DNA from: Chloroflexota bacterium
GTDB taxonomy: Bacteria > Chloroflexota > UBA11872 > VXOZ01
DNA: 64,000 bases
Direction of reading: 5' to 3'
NCBI GenBank assembly: GCA_958295775.1
Contig: CATQHC010000002.1
Location: forward strand, 589,663-653,662
Shown here: positions 8,359 to 17,051 of the stretch, piece after piece
How the letters are laid out: each line of letters begins with the position of its first letter
How positions within the stretch are numbered: the stretch's first letter is position 1
Notes under the pieces: model-generated
What the model was told of the DNA's origin: nothing
Seen by the model: the letters and a program-made list of their open reading frames with translations, nothing else
The model's database searches: none
Program-made: the position numbers and the translations under genes

Positions 8359-9609
8359 ATGGGAGCGCTACAGGCAGTCGTTGGCATTTTGGGACTCATA
8401 GCGCTTGCGTGGGCCGTGAGCGAAAACCGGCGCGCGTTCCCTTGGCGAACAGCCCTGGTGGGTTTGGCCGTGCAATTCGGCCTGGCCCTGCTACTCCTGA
8501 AAGTCCCTAGGTCCCAGGTTGTCTTTGTGTGGATTGGCAACGGCGTAGGCGCCTTGGTACGCGCAACCGAATCCGGCACCTCACTGGTCTTTGGATTTCT
8601 CGGCGGCGGCGCGCCACCCTTTGCTGAGACTTTTCCGGGCGCGTCATTCGTCTTTGCGTTTCGATCGTTGCCGCTGGTCATCGTCATCGGCGCGCTCTCC
8701 GCAATTCTGTACCATTATCGGGTTCTGCCCTGGGTAGTGAGGGGCTTTGCCTGGGTGCTCAGCAAGACGCTTGGTATCGGTGGCGCAACGAGTTTCGCCA
8801 CCGCCGCGAACATATTCGTGGGCATGGTTGAAGCGCCGTTGCTGGTCCGTCCCTATCTCCAACGCATGAGCCGCTCCGAGCTCTTCATCGTGATGACTGG
8901 CGGCATGGCAACCATCGCCGGCACAGTGTTTGCCCTCTATGTGACTTTTCTGGAAGGCATTATTCCTGACCCGGCGGGCCATCTGCTCACCGCATCCATC
9001 ATCAGCGCCCCGGCAGCCATTACGATGGCGCTGATACTCGTGCCGCGAACCGGCGAGGAACAAGACGACACCAAAGTAGAGTTCAAACGCCTCTATGAGA
9101 ATGGCGCCGATGCCCTGACCCGCGGCACCTTTGACGGCCTGCGACTCTTTGCCTACATCATCGGCATGCTGATCGTGCTTGTCGCCCTGGTAGAGCTGGC
9201 CAACATCGTGCTCGGCCTCGCGCCCCTCGTCTTGGGCGAACCCTTGACGCTCCAGCGCATTCTCGGCTGGATTCTCGCCCCGGTAGTTTGGGCGCTGGGC
9301 GTGCCGTGGGCAGAGTCCGCGACCGCCGGACAACTGTTGGGGACTAAAGTGATATTGAACGAACTGGTAGCGTACGCCCAGATGTCGCAGTTGCCGCCGG
9401 GGAGTCTCAGCGAGCGCAGCGCGCTGATCATGGCCTATAGTATCTGCGGCTTTGCAAACTTTGCCAGCCTGGGCATTATGCTCGGCGGCCTGGGGTCAAT
9501 CGTCCCCGAGCGGCGGCTGGAAATCGCGAGCATGGGCCTGAAGTCTATCCTGGCCGGTACGATGGCGACGTGCATGACCGGCGCGATCGCGGGACTTCTC
9601 TACTGGTAG
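8359..9609 (+). CDS. NupC-family concentrative nucleoside transporter
   Basis: A 416-residue membrane protein of the concentrative nucleoside transporter (CNT/NupC) family, which imports nucleosides with H+ or Na+. Seen: an N-terminal helix triplet, the gate domain around 'FVFAFRSLPLVIVIGALSAILYH', 'GIGGATSFATAANIFVGMVEAPLLVRPYL' with the conserved E/P residues that contact ribose, 'GGMATIAGTVFALY', and the late 'GTKVILNELVAYAQM' motif. These are family hallmarks. I start at the ATG at 8359; a TTG at 8275 would add 28 residues of charged, non-membrane sequence overlapping the likely promoter. A six-base-pair GC hairpin (9616-9631) just after the stop may act as a weak terminator. Substrate range cannot be read from sequence. 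Confidence 0.92.
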   Translation: MGALQAVVGILGLIALAWAVSENRRAFPWRTALVGLAVQFGLALLLLKVPRSQVVFVWIGNGVGALVRATESGTSLVFGFLGGGAPPFAETFPGASFVFAFRSLPLVIVIGALSAILYHYRVLPWVVRGFAWVLSKTLGIGGATSFATAANIFVGMVEAPLLVRPYLQRMSRSELFIVMTGGMATIAGTVFALYVTFLEGIIPDPAGHLLTASIISAPAAITMALILVPRTGEEQDDTKVEFKRLYENGADALTRGTFDGLRLFAYIIGMLIVLVALVELANIVLGLAPLVLGEPLTLQRILGWILAPVVWALGVPWAESATAGQLLGTKVILNELVAYAQMSQLPPGSLSERSALIMAYSICGFANFASLGIMLGGLGSIVPERRLEIASMGLKSILAGTMATCMTGAIAGLLYW

Positions 9610-9701
9610 GATGGACCGGTCGCCTGACCGGCAATTTGCGACCGGCTCCTGCGAACTACCGGTCAACCGCAAAGATTCATTGCCCCTCAAAGTGCCGCGC
9701 A

Positions 9702-9731
9702 TTGAGGTAGGGTGGCAGGATTTGCTAGACT
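9702..9731 (+). promoter_or_regulatory. Probable promoter of tRNA-Lys
   Basis: TTGAGG (9702-9707) and TAGACT (9726-9731) with an 18-base spacer. Transcription would start around 9738, only about two bases before the tRNA, so the 5' leader would be nearly absent. The -10 and its flanks match the promoter at 8256-8284. Confidence 0.45.
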
Positions 9732-9739
9732 GAGGATAC

Positions 9740-9815
9740 GGCCTGGTAGCTCAGTTGGTAGAGCACCTGACTTTTAATCAGGGTGTCCTGGGTTCGAGTC
9801 CCAGCCGGGTCACCA
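9740..9815 (+). tRNA. tRNA-Lys (anticodon TTT)
   Basis: A complete 76-base cloverleaf. The acceptor stem GGCCTGG/CCGGGTC contains two G-T pairs; the D arm is GCTCAGTTGGTAGAGC; the anticodon stem CCTGA/TCAGG closes a CTTTTAA loop with anticodon TTT; the T arm is CTGGG-TTCGAGT-CCCAG. The 3' CCA is encoded (9813-9815). Confidence 0.97.
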
Positions 9816-9837
9816 CACCCAATTCTCGTCGCTGCCC

Positions 9838-11610
9838 TCACCCCCACTGGATTTCCCACGCACACTGTTCGCCTGCCGTATAGTCGGCCGGCAAGAGCAC
9901 TTGCGGTCTGCCCTCCAAAGCGCGTTCCTGTACTGGAACGTGCTCGCCGCTCACTTTCGCACTTCGCATCGGCGCGCCGCGGTATACATGTGGCAACACG
10001 AGCGAGAGCGCCGGCACAGAGATTTCCGCAGCCAATGTGAACCGCAGCGTTAGGGTGTCCGGCTGAAACTCATACTCAGTAATTTGTAGCGCGCGCCTGC
10101 CGTCGTTGAAATTCACCCAGTCCACGCCGCTGACAAAGTGAAAGCCACGCTCCCGGCAGTGGCCTAGGACTCCCTCAAGCCAGGGCTGCGATGACGTTGG
10201 CCCCGCGCGCGTGCGGATGGGGTGAAAGTACGGATGGTAAACCGTGTGGTACTGCTCAATTGCAGCATCCGCCTGCTCCTTGGAGAGCGCGATGCACTCC
10301 GCCACGTTCAGAGGCGTTGCGAATAGCTTGTCAGTGGTCCAGCCGTCATCGGTGGACATCGTCGTCTGCTCATAGAGGTCGATGAGTCTCCCCTCTTCAT
10401 CCATGAACTTCACGGGCAAGCCACTCCCGTTAACATAGCCGGCATGGTGATAGCGGCCCGCAGCGAAATTCGTGTCCAGCCGGACTTCGTTCTCGCGTAG
10501 GTACTTCGCCATCTCGGTCCAGCCCACCCAAATGACACTGTGCCCCCGATAGGTAATCGATTCATGGCCGTACCGCGTGCGAAAGGCGTCCATCTCCGCC
10601 CGGAGCGTGCTGCGCATTTCCTCCAGGCTAGGCTTGGGGCCGGCAAACGCGTGTTGGCCGAAGTCGTGCCCCTGCTGTCGCAGCGCACTTTCGTACGCCG
10701 GCTCCACCTTCGGATGGTCGTCCATTTTGAGATAGGCGGTATAGGGAATTTGGTACCGGTCCGCGGTCGCGACTGTCTGCACGAGGTCCGTCAAGGCCAT
10801 GCTGTCGCCGTCTCCATTAATGAATGCCACGGCGGATGCGGCTTCAGGAAAGTGCCACAGGCGCGGCAGGGGCTGGCTGAGGGCCGCCATCCACTCAATA
10901 ATGCGAACCAGAATGTCTTGCTGGAGGTCCGCTTGCGGGAGCGCGCAAAGCGCGGGATCCAGGTAATCGACAAACAGATCATTGGGCTTGTAGCTCAGGT
11001 CGCCATCATAGTCTGGGTACGATCCCGTACTCGCCTGTTCGTGTCGTCCCTGATGCAGAAGCACGGTACTCTCGGCGAGATCATACGCAAAGACCGCCCA
11101 TGTGCCCTGTCCGCGCCTGCCCACGGCAATTGCGGGGTGCTTGGTTACAAATTCTGAAGAAGCAGCAAAGTACGCCATTACGTGTGCGGGCTCGCCGTGC
11201 CAGAGATAGAGCTCGGCACGGCCGTGGAATTGCAAGGGCGGCAAGTCTACGCCGTCATTGAGGGCGCAATGCTTGTTGAGCGCGATATAGCGCTCCACAA
11301 TGTCACCCCTAATGGGATGGAGGCCGAACTCAGACGCGAGTTGCCCCGGCGGCCGCAGTGCAATGAGCGCGCCGCCCTGATCGACATAATCTAGCAGGAT
11401 GCTCTGGTTTTCTTTTGCCAAGTCGACGTGAGCGACCACCACCACTGCATAGCGTGCAAGTTGCTCTCGACTAATGCCAGCGGCGGAAATATCGTGGACC
11501 GCAAACCAGTTGTAGCCCTCTACGTGTAATATCTCCGTAATGTAGCCGGAGAGACGCGCGGTGGTCTGACTATCCCAGACGATCAGGATGGGCGTGACGT
11601 TCTGCGACAT
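9838..11610 (-). CDS. Two-domain protein: GATase/ThuA-like plus polysaccharide-deacetylase-like
   Basis: A 590-residue cytoplasmic-looking protein without a signal peptide. Residues 6-100 form an alternating alpha/beta region ('ILIVWDSQ', 'YAVVVVAHVD', 'YVDQGGALIALRPPG') like class I glutamine amidotransferase or ThuA folds, with no obvious nucleophilic cysteine. Residues 262-390 look like a NodB/CE4 deacetylase: 'INGDGDS' (Asp267/Asp269) for motif 1, 'GHDFGQH' with His315 and His320 for the metal-binding H-x(4)-H, and 'YRGHSVIW' (Arg355) for motif 3. The last 80 residues are beta-rich. I infer a metal-dependent hydrolase acting on a carbohydrate or amide; the substrate is unknown. It converges on tRNA-Lys and is not part of an operon. 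Confidence 0.6.
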   Translation of the reverse strand: MSQNVTPILIVWDSQTTARLSGYITEILHVEGYNWFAVHDISAAGISREQLARYAVVVVAHVDLAKENQSILLDYVDQGGALIALRPPGQLASEFGLHPIRGDIVERYIALNKHCALNDGVDLPPLQFHGRAELYLWHGEPAHVMAYFAASSEFVTKHPAIAVGRRGQGTWAVFAYDLAESTVLLHQGRHEQASTGSYPDYDGDLSYKPNDLFVDYLDPALCALPQADLQQDILVRIIEWMAALSQPLPRLWHFPEAASAVAFINGDGDSMALTDLVQTVATADRYQIPYTAYLKMDDHPKVEPAYESALRQQGHDFGQHAFAGPKPSLEEMRSTLRAEMDAFRTRYGHESITYRGHSVIWVGWTEMAKYLRENEVRLDTNFAAGRYHHAGYVNGSGLPVKFMDEEGRLIDLYEQTTMSTDDGWTTDKLFATPLNVAECIALSKEQADAAIEQYHTVYHPYFHPIRTRAGPTSSQPWLEGVLGHCRERGFHFVSGVDWVNFNDGRRALQITEYEFQPDTLTLRFTLAAEISVPALSLVLPHVYRGAPMRSAKVSGEHVPVQERALEGRPQVLLPADYTAGEQCAWEIQWG

Positions 11611-11955
11611 CGTGTACTACCTTTGTGACGACTATGGCTGGTAGACTGGCTGTGCGAAGCCTTGACAGGCTTGGGAATTGGAGATTGGTTGCGTGCGCCT
11701 TACCTGCGTACTTTTGCCGTGAAGCCGTCGCGCCCCAGTCCGCTCACTTTGCGGTTCAGCATACAGTTTCACGGGATTGGCTGTCCACACAAGTCAACAC
11801 CGTCGCAATCGTTTACGGGTGTCAGCCATCGGAAGTGTCGCGAACAACTGCGATGAAAAACCCCTTCTGCAGACCTGGCCGACTCTCTGGATTCGTTGAC
11901 GACTTACCGGCCTTACAGTAGCATAGAATCACGGCGTTACAGCGCCGATCGGCAC
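11611..11955. other. Spacer between the deacetylase-like gene and tRNA-Trp
   Basis: About 345 bases with no gene. A TTGACG at 11896 and TAGAAT at 11924 look like promoter elements for the tRNA, but the 22-base spacing is too long for a normal pair, so only the TAGAAT is a plausible -10 (start near 11936). Nothing else stands out. Confidence 0.35.
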
Positions 11956-12031
11956 AGGAGCGTAGCTCAGCTGGAAGAGCACTGGTCTCCAAAACCAGCG
12001 GTCGGGGGTTCGAATCCCTCCGCTCCTGCCA
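11956..12031 (+). tRNA. tRNA-Trp (anticodon CCA)
   Basis: A complete 76-base cloverleaf with a perfect acceptor stem AGGAGCG/CGCTCCT, D arm GCTCAGCTGGAAGAGC, anticodon stem CTGGT/ACCAG closing CTCCAAA (anticodon CCA), T arm GGGGG-TTCGAAT-CCCTC, discriminator G and encoded CCA. Confidence 0.97.
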
Positions 12032-12119
12032 AGTAGCGATTAACAGGCGTGTATTGTTGATCACGCAGTCTTTCGCGCACGTTCAAGACTTGCCGTGTGC
12101 GTGGGTAGTGAGGAGACAG

Positions 12120-12166
12120 GCTGCCTATTCTCCGGTTGAAGCCGGGGATGTTTCAGGCAGCTTTTG
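12120..12166 (+). terminator. Possible terminator downstream of tRNA-Trp
   Basis: GCTGCCT (12120-12126) pairs with AGGCAGC (12155-12161), enclosing a second small hairpin (CCGGTTGAAGCCGG), and is followed by TTTT. It stands about 90 bases after the tRNA and ahead of the sugar isomerase gene. Confidence 0.45.
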
Positions 12167-12290
12167 CCATGTCTGGCCCCTTGCGCCTCCCAATTTTCCC
12201 TCGATTGACACTCTTATTCCTGTGCAATGACAAGAGTAGTCGCGCGAATTTCCCGCGAAGACAGCGCGCGCGACCGTGAAGAGGTAAGGT

Positions 12291-13229
12291 ATGAAACTGG
12301 CCCTATACGGTGGCGTTGGCTGGCAGCATCCCTTTGGCGTGGCGAAAGTGCTCGCGTGGGCCGGGAAGTACGGTTACCACGGGATTAGCCTGCGGGGCTA
12401 CACGCTTGATGTACCGCATCGCCTGGAACGCCACTACAACGCGGTAGGCTACGACATGCTAAGCCCACAGTTAGTGAACGAGGCCGGCGCCAATGAGTTC
12501 CGCCGCGTTCTCAAGGCCAAGAAGCTCGACATCGCTTGCTTCTCCTGCTACTGTCCGCTCACGTATCCCCCGGGGGAGATTCGTGACCAGAGCTTGGCGC
12601 TCAACAAAGCCTATATCGACCTGGCCGCGAAGCTTGATATGCTGTGGCTGCGCAGCATTGGCAACGTCCTCAACCCCCTGCCAGACGTCAATCTAACGGC
12701 TCAAGAAGCCTTTGACCTGCACGTGGCTGCTCTCAAGGAGTTGCTGCCGTACGCCAAGGAGCGTGGTGTAAAGATCATCGTTGAAACCAATGAGAACTCC
12801 ACGACCGCCAACGCTGATGAACTGCTCGCGGTGCGGGACGCCGTCGGTCCGGAGCTTGACATTGTAATGGATGGCGCAAATCTCTACATGGAGGGCCAAG
12901 ACGTGCTGGCGGAGGCGCACAAGCTGGCGCCGCACATCGCCATGCTTCATGTAAAGAACGTGCGCCGCCGGCCGCCGGGCGAGATAGACTACTTGCCTAA
13001 GCATGTCTATGGCTACGAATGGACGGAACTCCCGGATGGAGATATCGACTGGAAAGAACTGCTGGCTGTGCTGCGGTCCGGAGGTTTTGACGGCTACGTG
13101 CTGTACGAGTACGTAAATCCATTCAAGGGCATGCCGCGCGCTTATTGGCATCTGTTGCCCGACCCGGAGTCTGCTGCAAAGTCCGCAGCCGCATACTTGC
13201 GGTCACTCGGGGGATTCTCTCCGAAGTGA
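12291..13229 (+). CDS. Sugar phosphate isomerase/epimerase (xylose-isomerase-like TIM barrel)
   Basis: A 312-residue AP-endonuclease-2/xylose-isomerase-like TIM barrel. The usual metal ligands can be placed: Glu in 'IIVETNENS', Asp in 'IVMDGANLY', His in 'AMLHVKNV' and Glu in 'VLYEYVNPF'. The enzyme family isomerises or epimerises sugars, sugar acids or inositols; the exact substrate is unknown. The ATG follows GAAGAGGTAAGGT, a good ribosome binding site. It stands alone between tRNA-Trp and the flippase-like gene, so context does not help. A second member of the family lies at 46.7 kb, but the two differ strongly in sequence. Confidence 0.8.
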   Translation: MKLALYGGVGWQHPFGVAKVLAWAGKYGYHGISLRGYTLDVPHRLERHYNAVGYDMLSPQLVNEAGANEFRRVLKAKKLDIACFSCYCPLTYPPGEIRDQSLALNKAYIDLAAKLDMLWLRSIGNVLNPLPDVNLTAQEAFDLHVAALKELLPYAKERGVKIIVETNENSTTANADELLAVRDAVGPELDIVMDGANLYMEGQDVLAEAHKLAPHIAMLHVKNVRRRPPGEIDYLPKHVYGYEWTELPDGDIDWKELLAVLRSGGFDGYVLYEYVNPFKGMPRAYWHLLPDPESAAKSAAAYLRSLGGFSPK

Positions 13230-13576
13230 GAGAAACTGGTTGCGGAAAGTGCACGAACAGTACCGCAAAGTAACCCTAATTTAGCAGCAACTAGCCCTAT
13301 CGCAAGGTCGTGAGGTAGATTGCTCATTGTCAGATGCCAGCGCTGCACCTTGCTAAAGCGCCAGTCTTGCCTGCCGCTGGAATGTGCCGGTTCTCACTGC
13401 GCAAGACAATTGACCGAGTTGGGAATTTGCAATACGCTAGAGTCGCTGTACCAAAGTACACTGAGCAAACCCCCTCCTTCTGCAGGGGGCTATCATTTCT
13501 CCACAGATGTGACTATGAAGAACTTCATTCTACGCACGGAGAGTGGAGAAAGAATCAGCGGGGATTCAGCTAGGCA
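13230..13576. other. Spacer before the flippase-like gene
   Basis: About 350 bases with no gene. It holds a small hairpin with CCCCCT and AGGGGG arms (about 13472-13491) followed by CTATCATTT, which may be a weak plus-strand terminator, and a TTGACC at 13410 with only a poor -10 17 bases later. Confidence 0.35.
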
Positions 13577-14818
13577 ATGCAGACAAGTTTGCGCCCACGC
13601 TGGCGGCCCGGGCGGCTACGTACGCTTCAGGCCGTGGTGGGCATCGGAATTAGTGCCGTTCTCTTGTGGCTAGCGCTGCGGGGTCTCGACCTGGGCCGGA
13701 CCTGGCTGGCGCTCAAAGGCGCCAACTTCTGGTATCTGGTCCCGGCAGTTCTCATCTATTTTCTCGGCGTGGCAATACGTGGCTTGCGCTGGCAGCGCCT
13801 CTTGCTGCCAATTGAACGCATTCCTGCGCGGCAAGCAATTGCCCTTCTCATCGTCAGCTATACGGTAAATAACGTTGTGCCTGCGCGCATGGGCGACGTA
13901 ATGCGTGTCTTCATGCTCGCGCGCGAGACCGGCATACGCAAGAGCGCATCATTGGCAACCGTCGTCCTGGAGCGCCTGCTGGATGTGCTGGCGATTCTTG
14001 CCATAATTGTCGCGTGCACGGTGTTCCTTTCCTGGCCGTCGCCGCTGCTTACGGCGTTGCGCATTGCCGCGGTGATGGCGATCGTTGCTACCGGCCTGCT
14101 GATTCTCATCGCGACACATCGGTCGCGGCGTTCACGCCAGGGCCTCGCGCGGGGCCGCACCATAGGGCGGGCGCTGGCACTCACCGTGCTTCTCGGAGTC
14201 TTGCTAGGAACTGTCTTCACTGAGGTAGGCCAATGGATTCCCAACTCTCTCCTATGGCCGCTTGCCGGAGCGAGCACGATGTTCCTGGTTGCAGTCTTTG
14301 GGACCGCCGTCGTCGCGCGCGACTATCTCATTTCGCTGCCGTTACGCCTATCGCTCCTGTTACCGGGACGCATTGGAATCCGCTTCGTAGGCATGATGCG
14401 GTCATTCGTCGGAGGCCTGCAGAGTCTCCGCTCTCCGCTCAGGCTAGTGGAATTGATCGTGTTGAGCCTGGCCTCGTGGATTGTCGAAGGGATTACGTAT
14501 TATGTGGTTGCACGCAGCATGGGCATGGATGAGTCCGTGCTCATATTTCTCTTGACCATGGGCGTCATCAACATATTCTCTGCCATTCCATCGTCGCCGG
14601 GGTACATTGGACCCTTTGAATTCGCCGGCAAGCTAGTTCTCACCCAGTTCGGCATTGCGGCGGAAATGGCGGTGGCTTACTTGCTCTTGATGCACGCGCT
14701 CCTCTTGCTACCCGTAATCGTCCTCGGCGGAGTACTCGCCTGGCGTCGACGCGGCCGCTGGTGGCCGACACAGATCCAGGACATGTCGCAGGCATCTGTC
14801 GGCCAAGCCTCATCCTAG
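13577..14818 (+). CDS. Flippase-like / lysylphosphatidylglycerol synthase transmembrane-domain protein
   Basis: A 413-residue polytopic protein of the family typified by the membrane half of MprF and by AglD (PF03706 type). Seen: 'FLGVAIRGLRWQRLL', then the signature region 'VNNVVPARMGDVMRVFMLAR...' with 'ATVVLERLLDVLAI', and a late 'SAIPSSPGYIGPFEFAG' motif, all family hallmarks. There is no catalytic aminoacyl-transferase domain, so it is more likely a lipid or lipid-linked sugar flippase. The next gene begins 20 bases after its stop on the same strand, suggesting an operon of membrane protein and flavin enzyme. The ribosome binding site is weak. Confidence 0.8.
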   Translation: MQTSLRPRWRPGRLRTLQAVVGIGISAVLLWLALRGLDLGRTWLALKGANFWYLVPAVLIYFLGVAIRGLRWQRLLLPIERIPARQAIALLIVSYTVNNVVPARMGDVMRVFMLARETGIRKSASLATVVLERLLDVLAILAIIVACTVFLSWPSPLLTALRIAAVMAIVATGLLILIATHRSRRSRQGLARGRTIGRALALTVLLGVLLGTVFTEVGQWIPNSLLWPLAGASTMFLVAVFGTAVVARDYLISLPLRLSLLLPGRIGIRFVGMMRSFVGGLQSLRSPLRLVELIVLSLASWIVEGITYYVVARSMGMDESVLIFLLTMGVINIFSAIPSSPGYIGPFEFAGKLVLTQFGIAAEMAVAYLLLMHALLLLPVIVLGGVLAWRRRGRWWPTQIQDMSQASVGQASS

Positions 14819-14837
14819 CTCTCGATTGAAAGTCCAT

Positions 14838-16202
14838 ATGAATCAAGCAGAACAGACGCGACGTTCAGAAGTCCCGCTGCGCATCGCCGTGGTAGGCGGA
14901 GGATTTAGCGGCATGGCTGCTGCCGAGGCGTTGCTTGAACAAGGCGCCCAGGTGGATGTCTTTGAGAAGCAGTCGCAGCTTGGCGGCGAGGTAGCCACCC
15001 GCGAGATAGGGAGTACTTTCGTTGAGTACTACTATCACCATTGCTTCAGCAGCGACCATCATCTGCTGGCTGCGGCGGAGCGCCTGGGCGTGTCCGATCG
15101 CTTGACCTGGGTTGATTCAACTATGGGTTTCTTCTGGCAGGGCCAATTGCTGCCCTTCAACGGCCCCGCCGACGTGCTGCGCTTCAAGCCGCTCAATCCA
15201 CTGCAGCGCTTTCGGCTCGGACTCTCGGTGCTCTACCTGCAGCGCAAGCAGCAGTGGCAGCCATTTCAGGACATAAGCGCGGCTGATTGGATGCGCAAAT
15301 TCTGCGGGCAGCGCGTCTTTGACACGATCTGGGGCGGACTGCTAAAAGCAAAGTTTGGCGAAGACTGGCACCGCGTTAGCATGGCCTGGCTCTGGGCGCG
15401 CATCCACGTGCGGGCCTCTTCCCGCTCCAAAGGCATGGCCAAAGAGCAATTGGGCTACTTCGATAACTCATTTCGCACGTTGGTGGATGCCTTTGGGCGG
15501 CGCATCGAGGAGCTAGGGGGCACAATTCACCTGGAAGCGCCCGCAGAGCGCATCGTTGTCGAGAACGGTGAGGCACGCGGCATCATGGTGGGCGGAGAAC
15601 GGCACGACTTCGATCTCGTGCTGGCGGCCGTGCACACGCCGATCTTTCTCCACCTCACTCCCGATCTGCCCGCAGACTACCGCGATCGGCTGGGCAGCAT
15701 CGAGTACAAGGGAGCTTCGTGCCTCCTGCTAGAACTCGATCGGCGCATGTCGCCATACTATTGGCTCAATATTAGCGCCGAAGAGTTGCCGTTCACGGCA
15801 CTGGTGGAGCAGACGAATCTAGTGTCACCGGAGGCCTATGGCGGCAGCCACCTACTTTACGTGGCACGTTACATGGCGCCACGGGACCCGTTAATGCGCA
15901 TGGAGACCACAGCGCTATTCGAGCACTACTTGCCGTATCTCCAACAAGTGTATCCCGACTTCGCTAGAGGAATGGTGAAGAATATGTGGTCGGGCGGCGA
16001 TCCATTCGCCCAGCCGTTGATTGAGGTTGGGTACCAACGAAAGAAGCCGGACCTGCGAACGCCAATTTCCAAACTGTATCTTGCCAACACCACCTTGATT
16101 TATCCGGAAGACCGCGGCATCAACTATAGTATCCGTCTAGGACAGGAAGTCGCTCAGCATATCAAGGCTGATGCTTCACAGCTAGAGCAGGAAGATAGTT
16201 GA
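14838..16202 (+). CDS. NAD(P)/FAD-dependent amine-oxidase-like oxidoreductase
   Basis: A 454-residue flavoprotein of the protoporphyrinogen-oxidase/amine-oxidase/UDP-galactopyranose-mutase superfamily. The dinucleotide fold is plain: 'IAVVGGGFSGMAAAEALLEQGAQVDVFEK', followed by 'LGGEVATREIGSTFVE', which packs on the flavin. The C-terminal flavin-closing motif is 'LANTTLIYPEDRGINYSIRLG'. A start at 14838 (ATG) is preferred over the TTG at 14826. Tight linkage to the flippase-like gene suggests a shared role in making or moving an envelope lipid or polyprenyl-linked sugar; this is inference. The substrate is unknown. There is no clear terminator before the tRNA-Leu promoter. Confidence 0.82.
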   Translation: MNQAEQTRRSEVPLRIAVVGGGFSGMAAAEALLEQGAQVDVFEKQSQLGGEVATREIGSTFVEYYYHHCFSSDHHLLAAAERLGVSDRLTWVDSTMGFFWQGQLLPFNGPADVLRFKPLNPLQRFRLGLSVLYLQRKQQWQPFQDISAADWMRKFCGQRVFDTIWGGLLKAKFGEDWHRVSMAWLWARIHVRASSRSKGMAKEQLGYFDNSFRTLVDAFGRRIEELGGTIHLEAPAERIVVENGEARGIMVGGERHDFDLVLAAVHTPIFLHLTPDLPADYRDRLGSIEYKGASCLLLELDRRMSPYYWLNISAEELPFTALVEQTNLVSPEAYGGSHLLYVARYMAPRDPLMRMETTALFEHYLPYLQQVYPDFARGMVKNMWSGGDPFAQPLIEVGYQRKKPDLRTPISKLYLANTTLIYPEDRGINYSIRLGQEVAQHIKADASQLEQEDS

Positions 16203-16272
16203 CATAAGTCCTGCTATTTCTTTCTGGCGGGCAGTACTTGGCCAGTCCTGCGCTGCTGACTGAGTTAGTCGC

Positions 16273-16302
16273 TTGACCGCACTTGTCCCAATTCCCTAGA
16301 AT
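16273..16302 (+). promoter_or_regulatory. Promoter of tRNA-Leu
   Basis: TTGACC (16273-16278) and TAGAAT (16297-16302), spacer 18 bases. The predicted start near 16309 leaves a leader of about six bases before the tRNA. Confidence 0.65.
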
Positions 16303-16314
16303 CATCCTAGACCT

Positions 16315-16400
16315 GCCGAAGTGGCGGAACGGAAGACGCGCTGGTCTCAAAAACCAGTGGGGTAACACCCGTGCGGGTTCGAATCCCGCCTTCGGCACCA
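16315..16400 (+). tRNA. tRNA-Leu (anticodon CAA)
   Basis: An 86-base class II tRNA with acceptor stem GCCGAAG/CTTCGGC, anticodon stem CTGGT/ACCAG closing CTCAAAA (anticodon CAA), a long variable arm (TGGGGTAACACCCGTG), T arm GCGGG-TTCGAAT-CCCGC, discriminator A and encoded CCA. Confidence 0.97.
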
Positions 16401-16507
16401 TTGCTACTTTTCTCTATGCCGGTGATGCCTGGTTCCAGCCAGATTGCCTGACACCTCCGTGACTGGCGATTTCTCGATAGCTGCGCCCGATTCTAGTGAG
16501 TTGAGCT

Positions 16508-16891
16508 ATGGCAAATGTACTGCTTGTGGCTTTGGGCGGCGCCTTTGGCGCAACGCTGCGCTATTTGCTGTCCGGGGCGGTCAACCGTTACTTCGAGAGT
16601 TCGTTTCCGGCAGGAACACTTGGGGTTAACTTGGTCGGCTGTCTCGCAGTTGGACTTCTATGGGAGCCGCTTGCCAATACGGCGCTCTCACCCCACGTGC
16701 GCACGTTCTTCCTGATCGGCGTGCTCGGCGCGTTCACGACGTTTTCCACGTACGGTATCGAAAGCGTCAACCTCATGCGCGCAGGAGAAGTGCGGCTCGC
16801 ACTACTTAACCTCTTGCTCAGCAACGTGCTCGGCATCGCCTGTGTACTGCTGGGACTTGGCGTCAGCCGGCTTGTCAGCAGCGCGGCATAG
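16508..16891 (+). CDS. crcB: Fluoride exporter CrcB/FluC
   Basis: A 127-residue four-helix membrane protein of the CrcB/Fluc family, which forms dimeric fluoride channels that remove F- from the cytoplasm. Family motifs are clear: 'GGAFGATLRYLL' in helix 1, 'GTLGVNLVGC' with the pore-lining asparagine in helix 2, and 'GAFTTFSTYGIE' with the phenylalanine box and the sodium-binding break in helix 3. The length is typical for a single subunit that works as an antiparallel homodimer; there is no second copy nearby. I looked for a fluoride riboswitch in the 107 bases upstream and did not find a convincing one. The ribosome binding site is weak. Confidence 0.94.
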   Translation: MANVLLVALGGAFGATLRYLLSGAVNRYFESSFPAGTLGVNLVGCLAVGLLWEPLANTALSPHVRTFFLIGVLGAFTTFSTYGIESVNLMRAGEVRLALLNLLLSNVLGIACVLLGLGVSRLVSSAA

Positions 16892-17051
16892 TTGTCTTTC
16901 CATGGCGGCAGAGCAAGCAGGCAGTCCTGAGGGCAACCGCTGGATGCGAGCTTCAGTCGGGCTCTGGGTGGAGCCATGCGCCAGTAGTCTCGCTGGCAAC
17001 GACGAAACGCGAGACCCAGCGAGCGTGCCAAGAAACGTCGCTCGCACTTGC

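Noticed and set aside
11896..11929. TTGACG and TAGAAT as a promoter for tRNA-Trp
   Set aside because: The 22-base spacing is outside the normal 16-18 range.
16401..16507. Possible fluoride riboswitch upstream of crcB (a GGTGATG string near 16420)
   Set aside because: After the first strand, the required matching stem and the closing TGATG...TAC segment are missing, so the pseudoknotted fold cannot be drawn.
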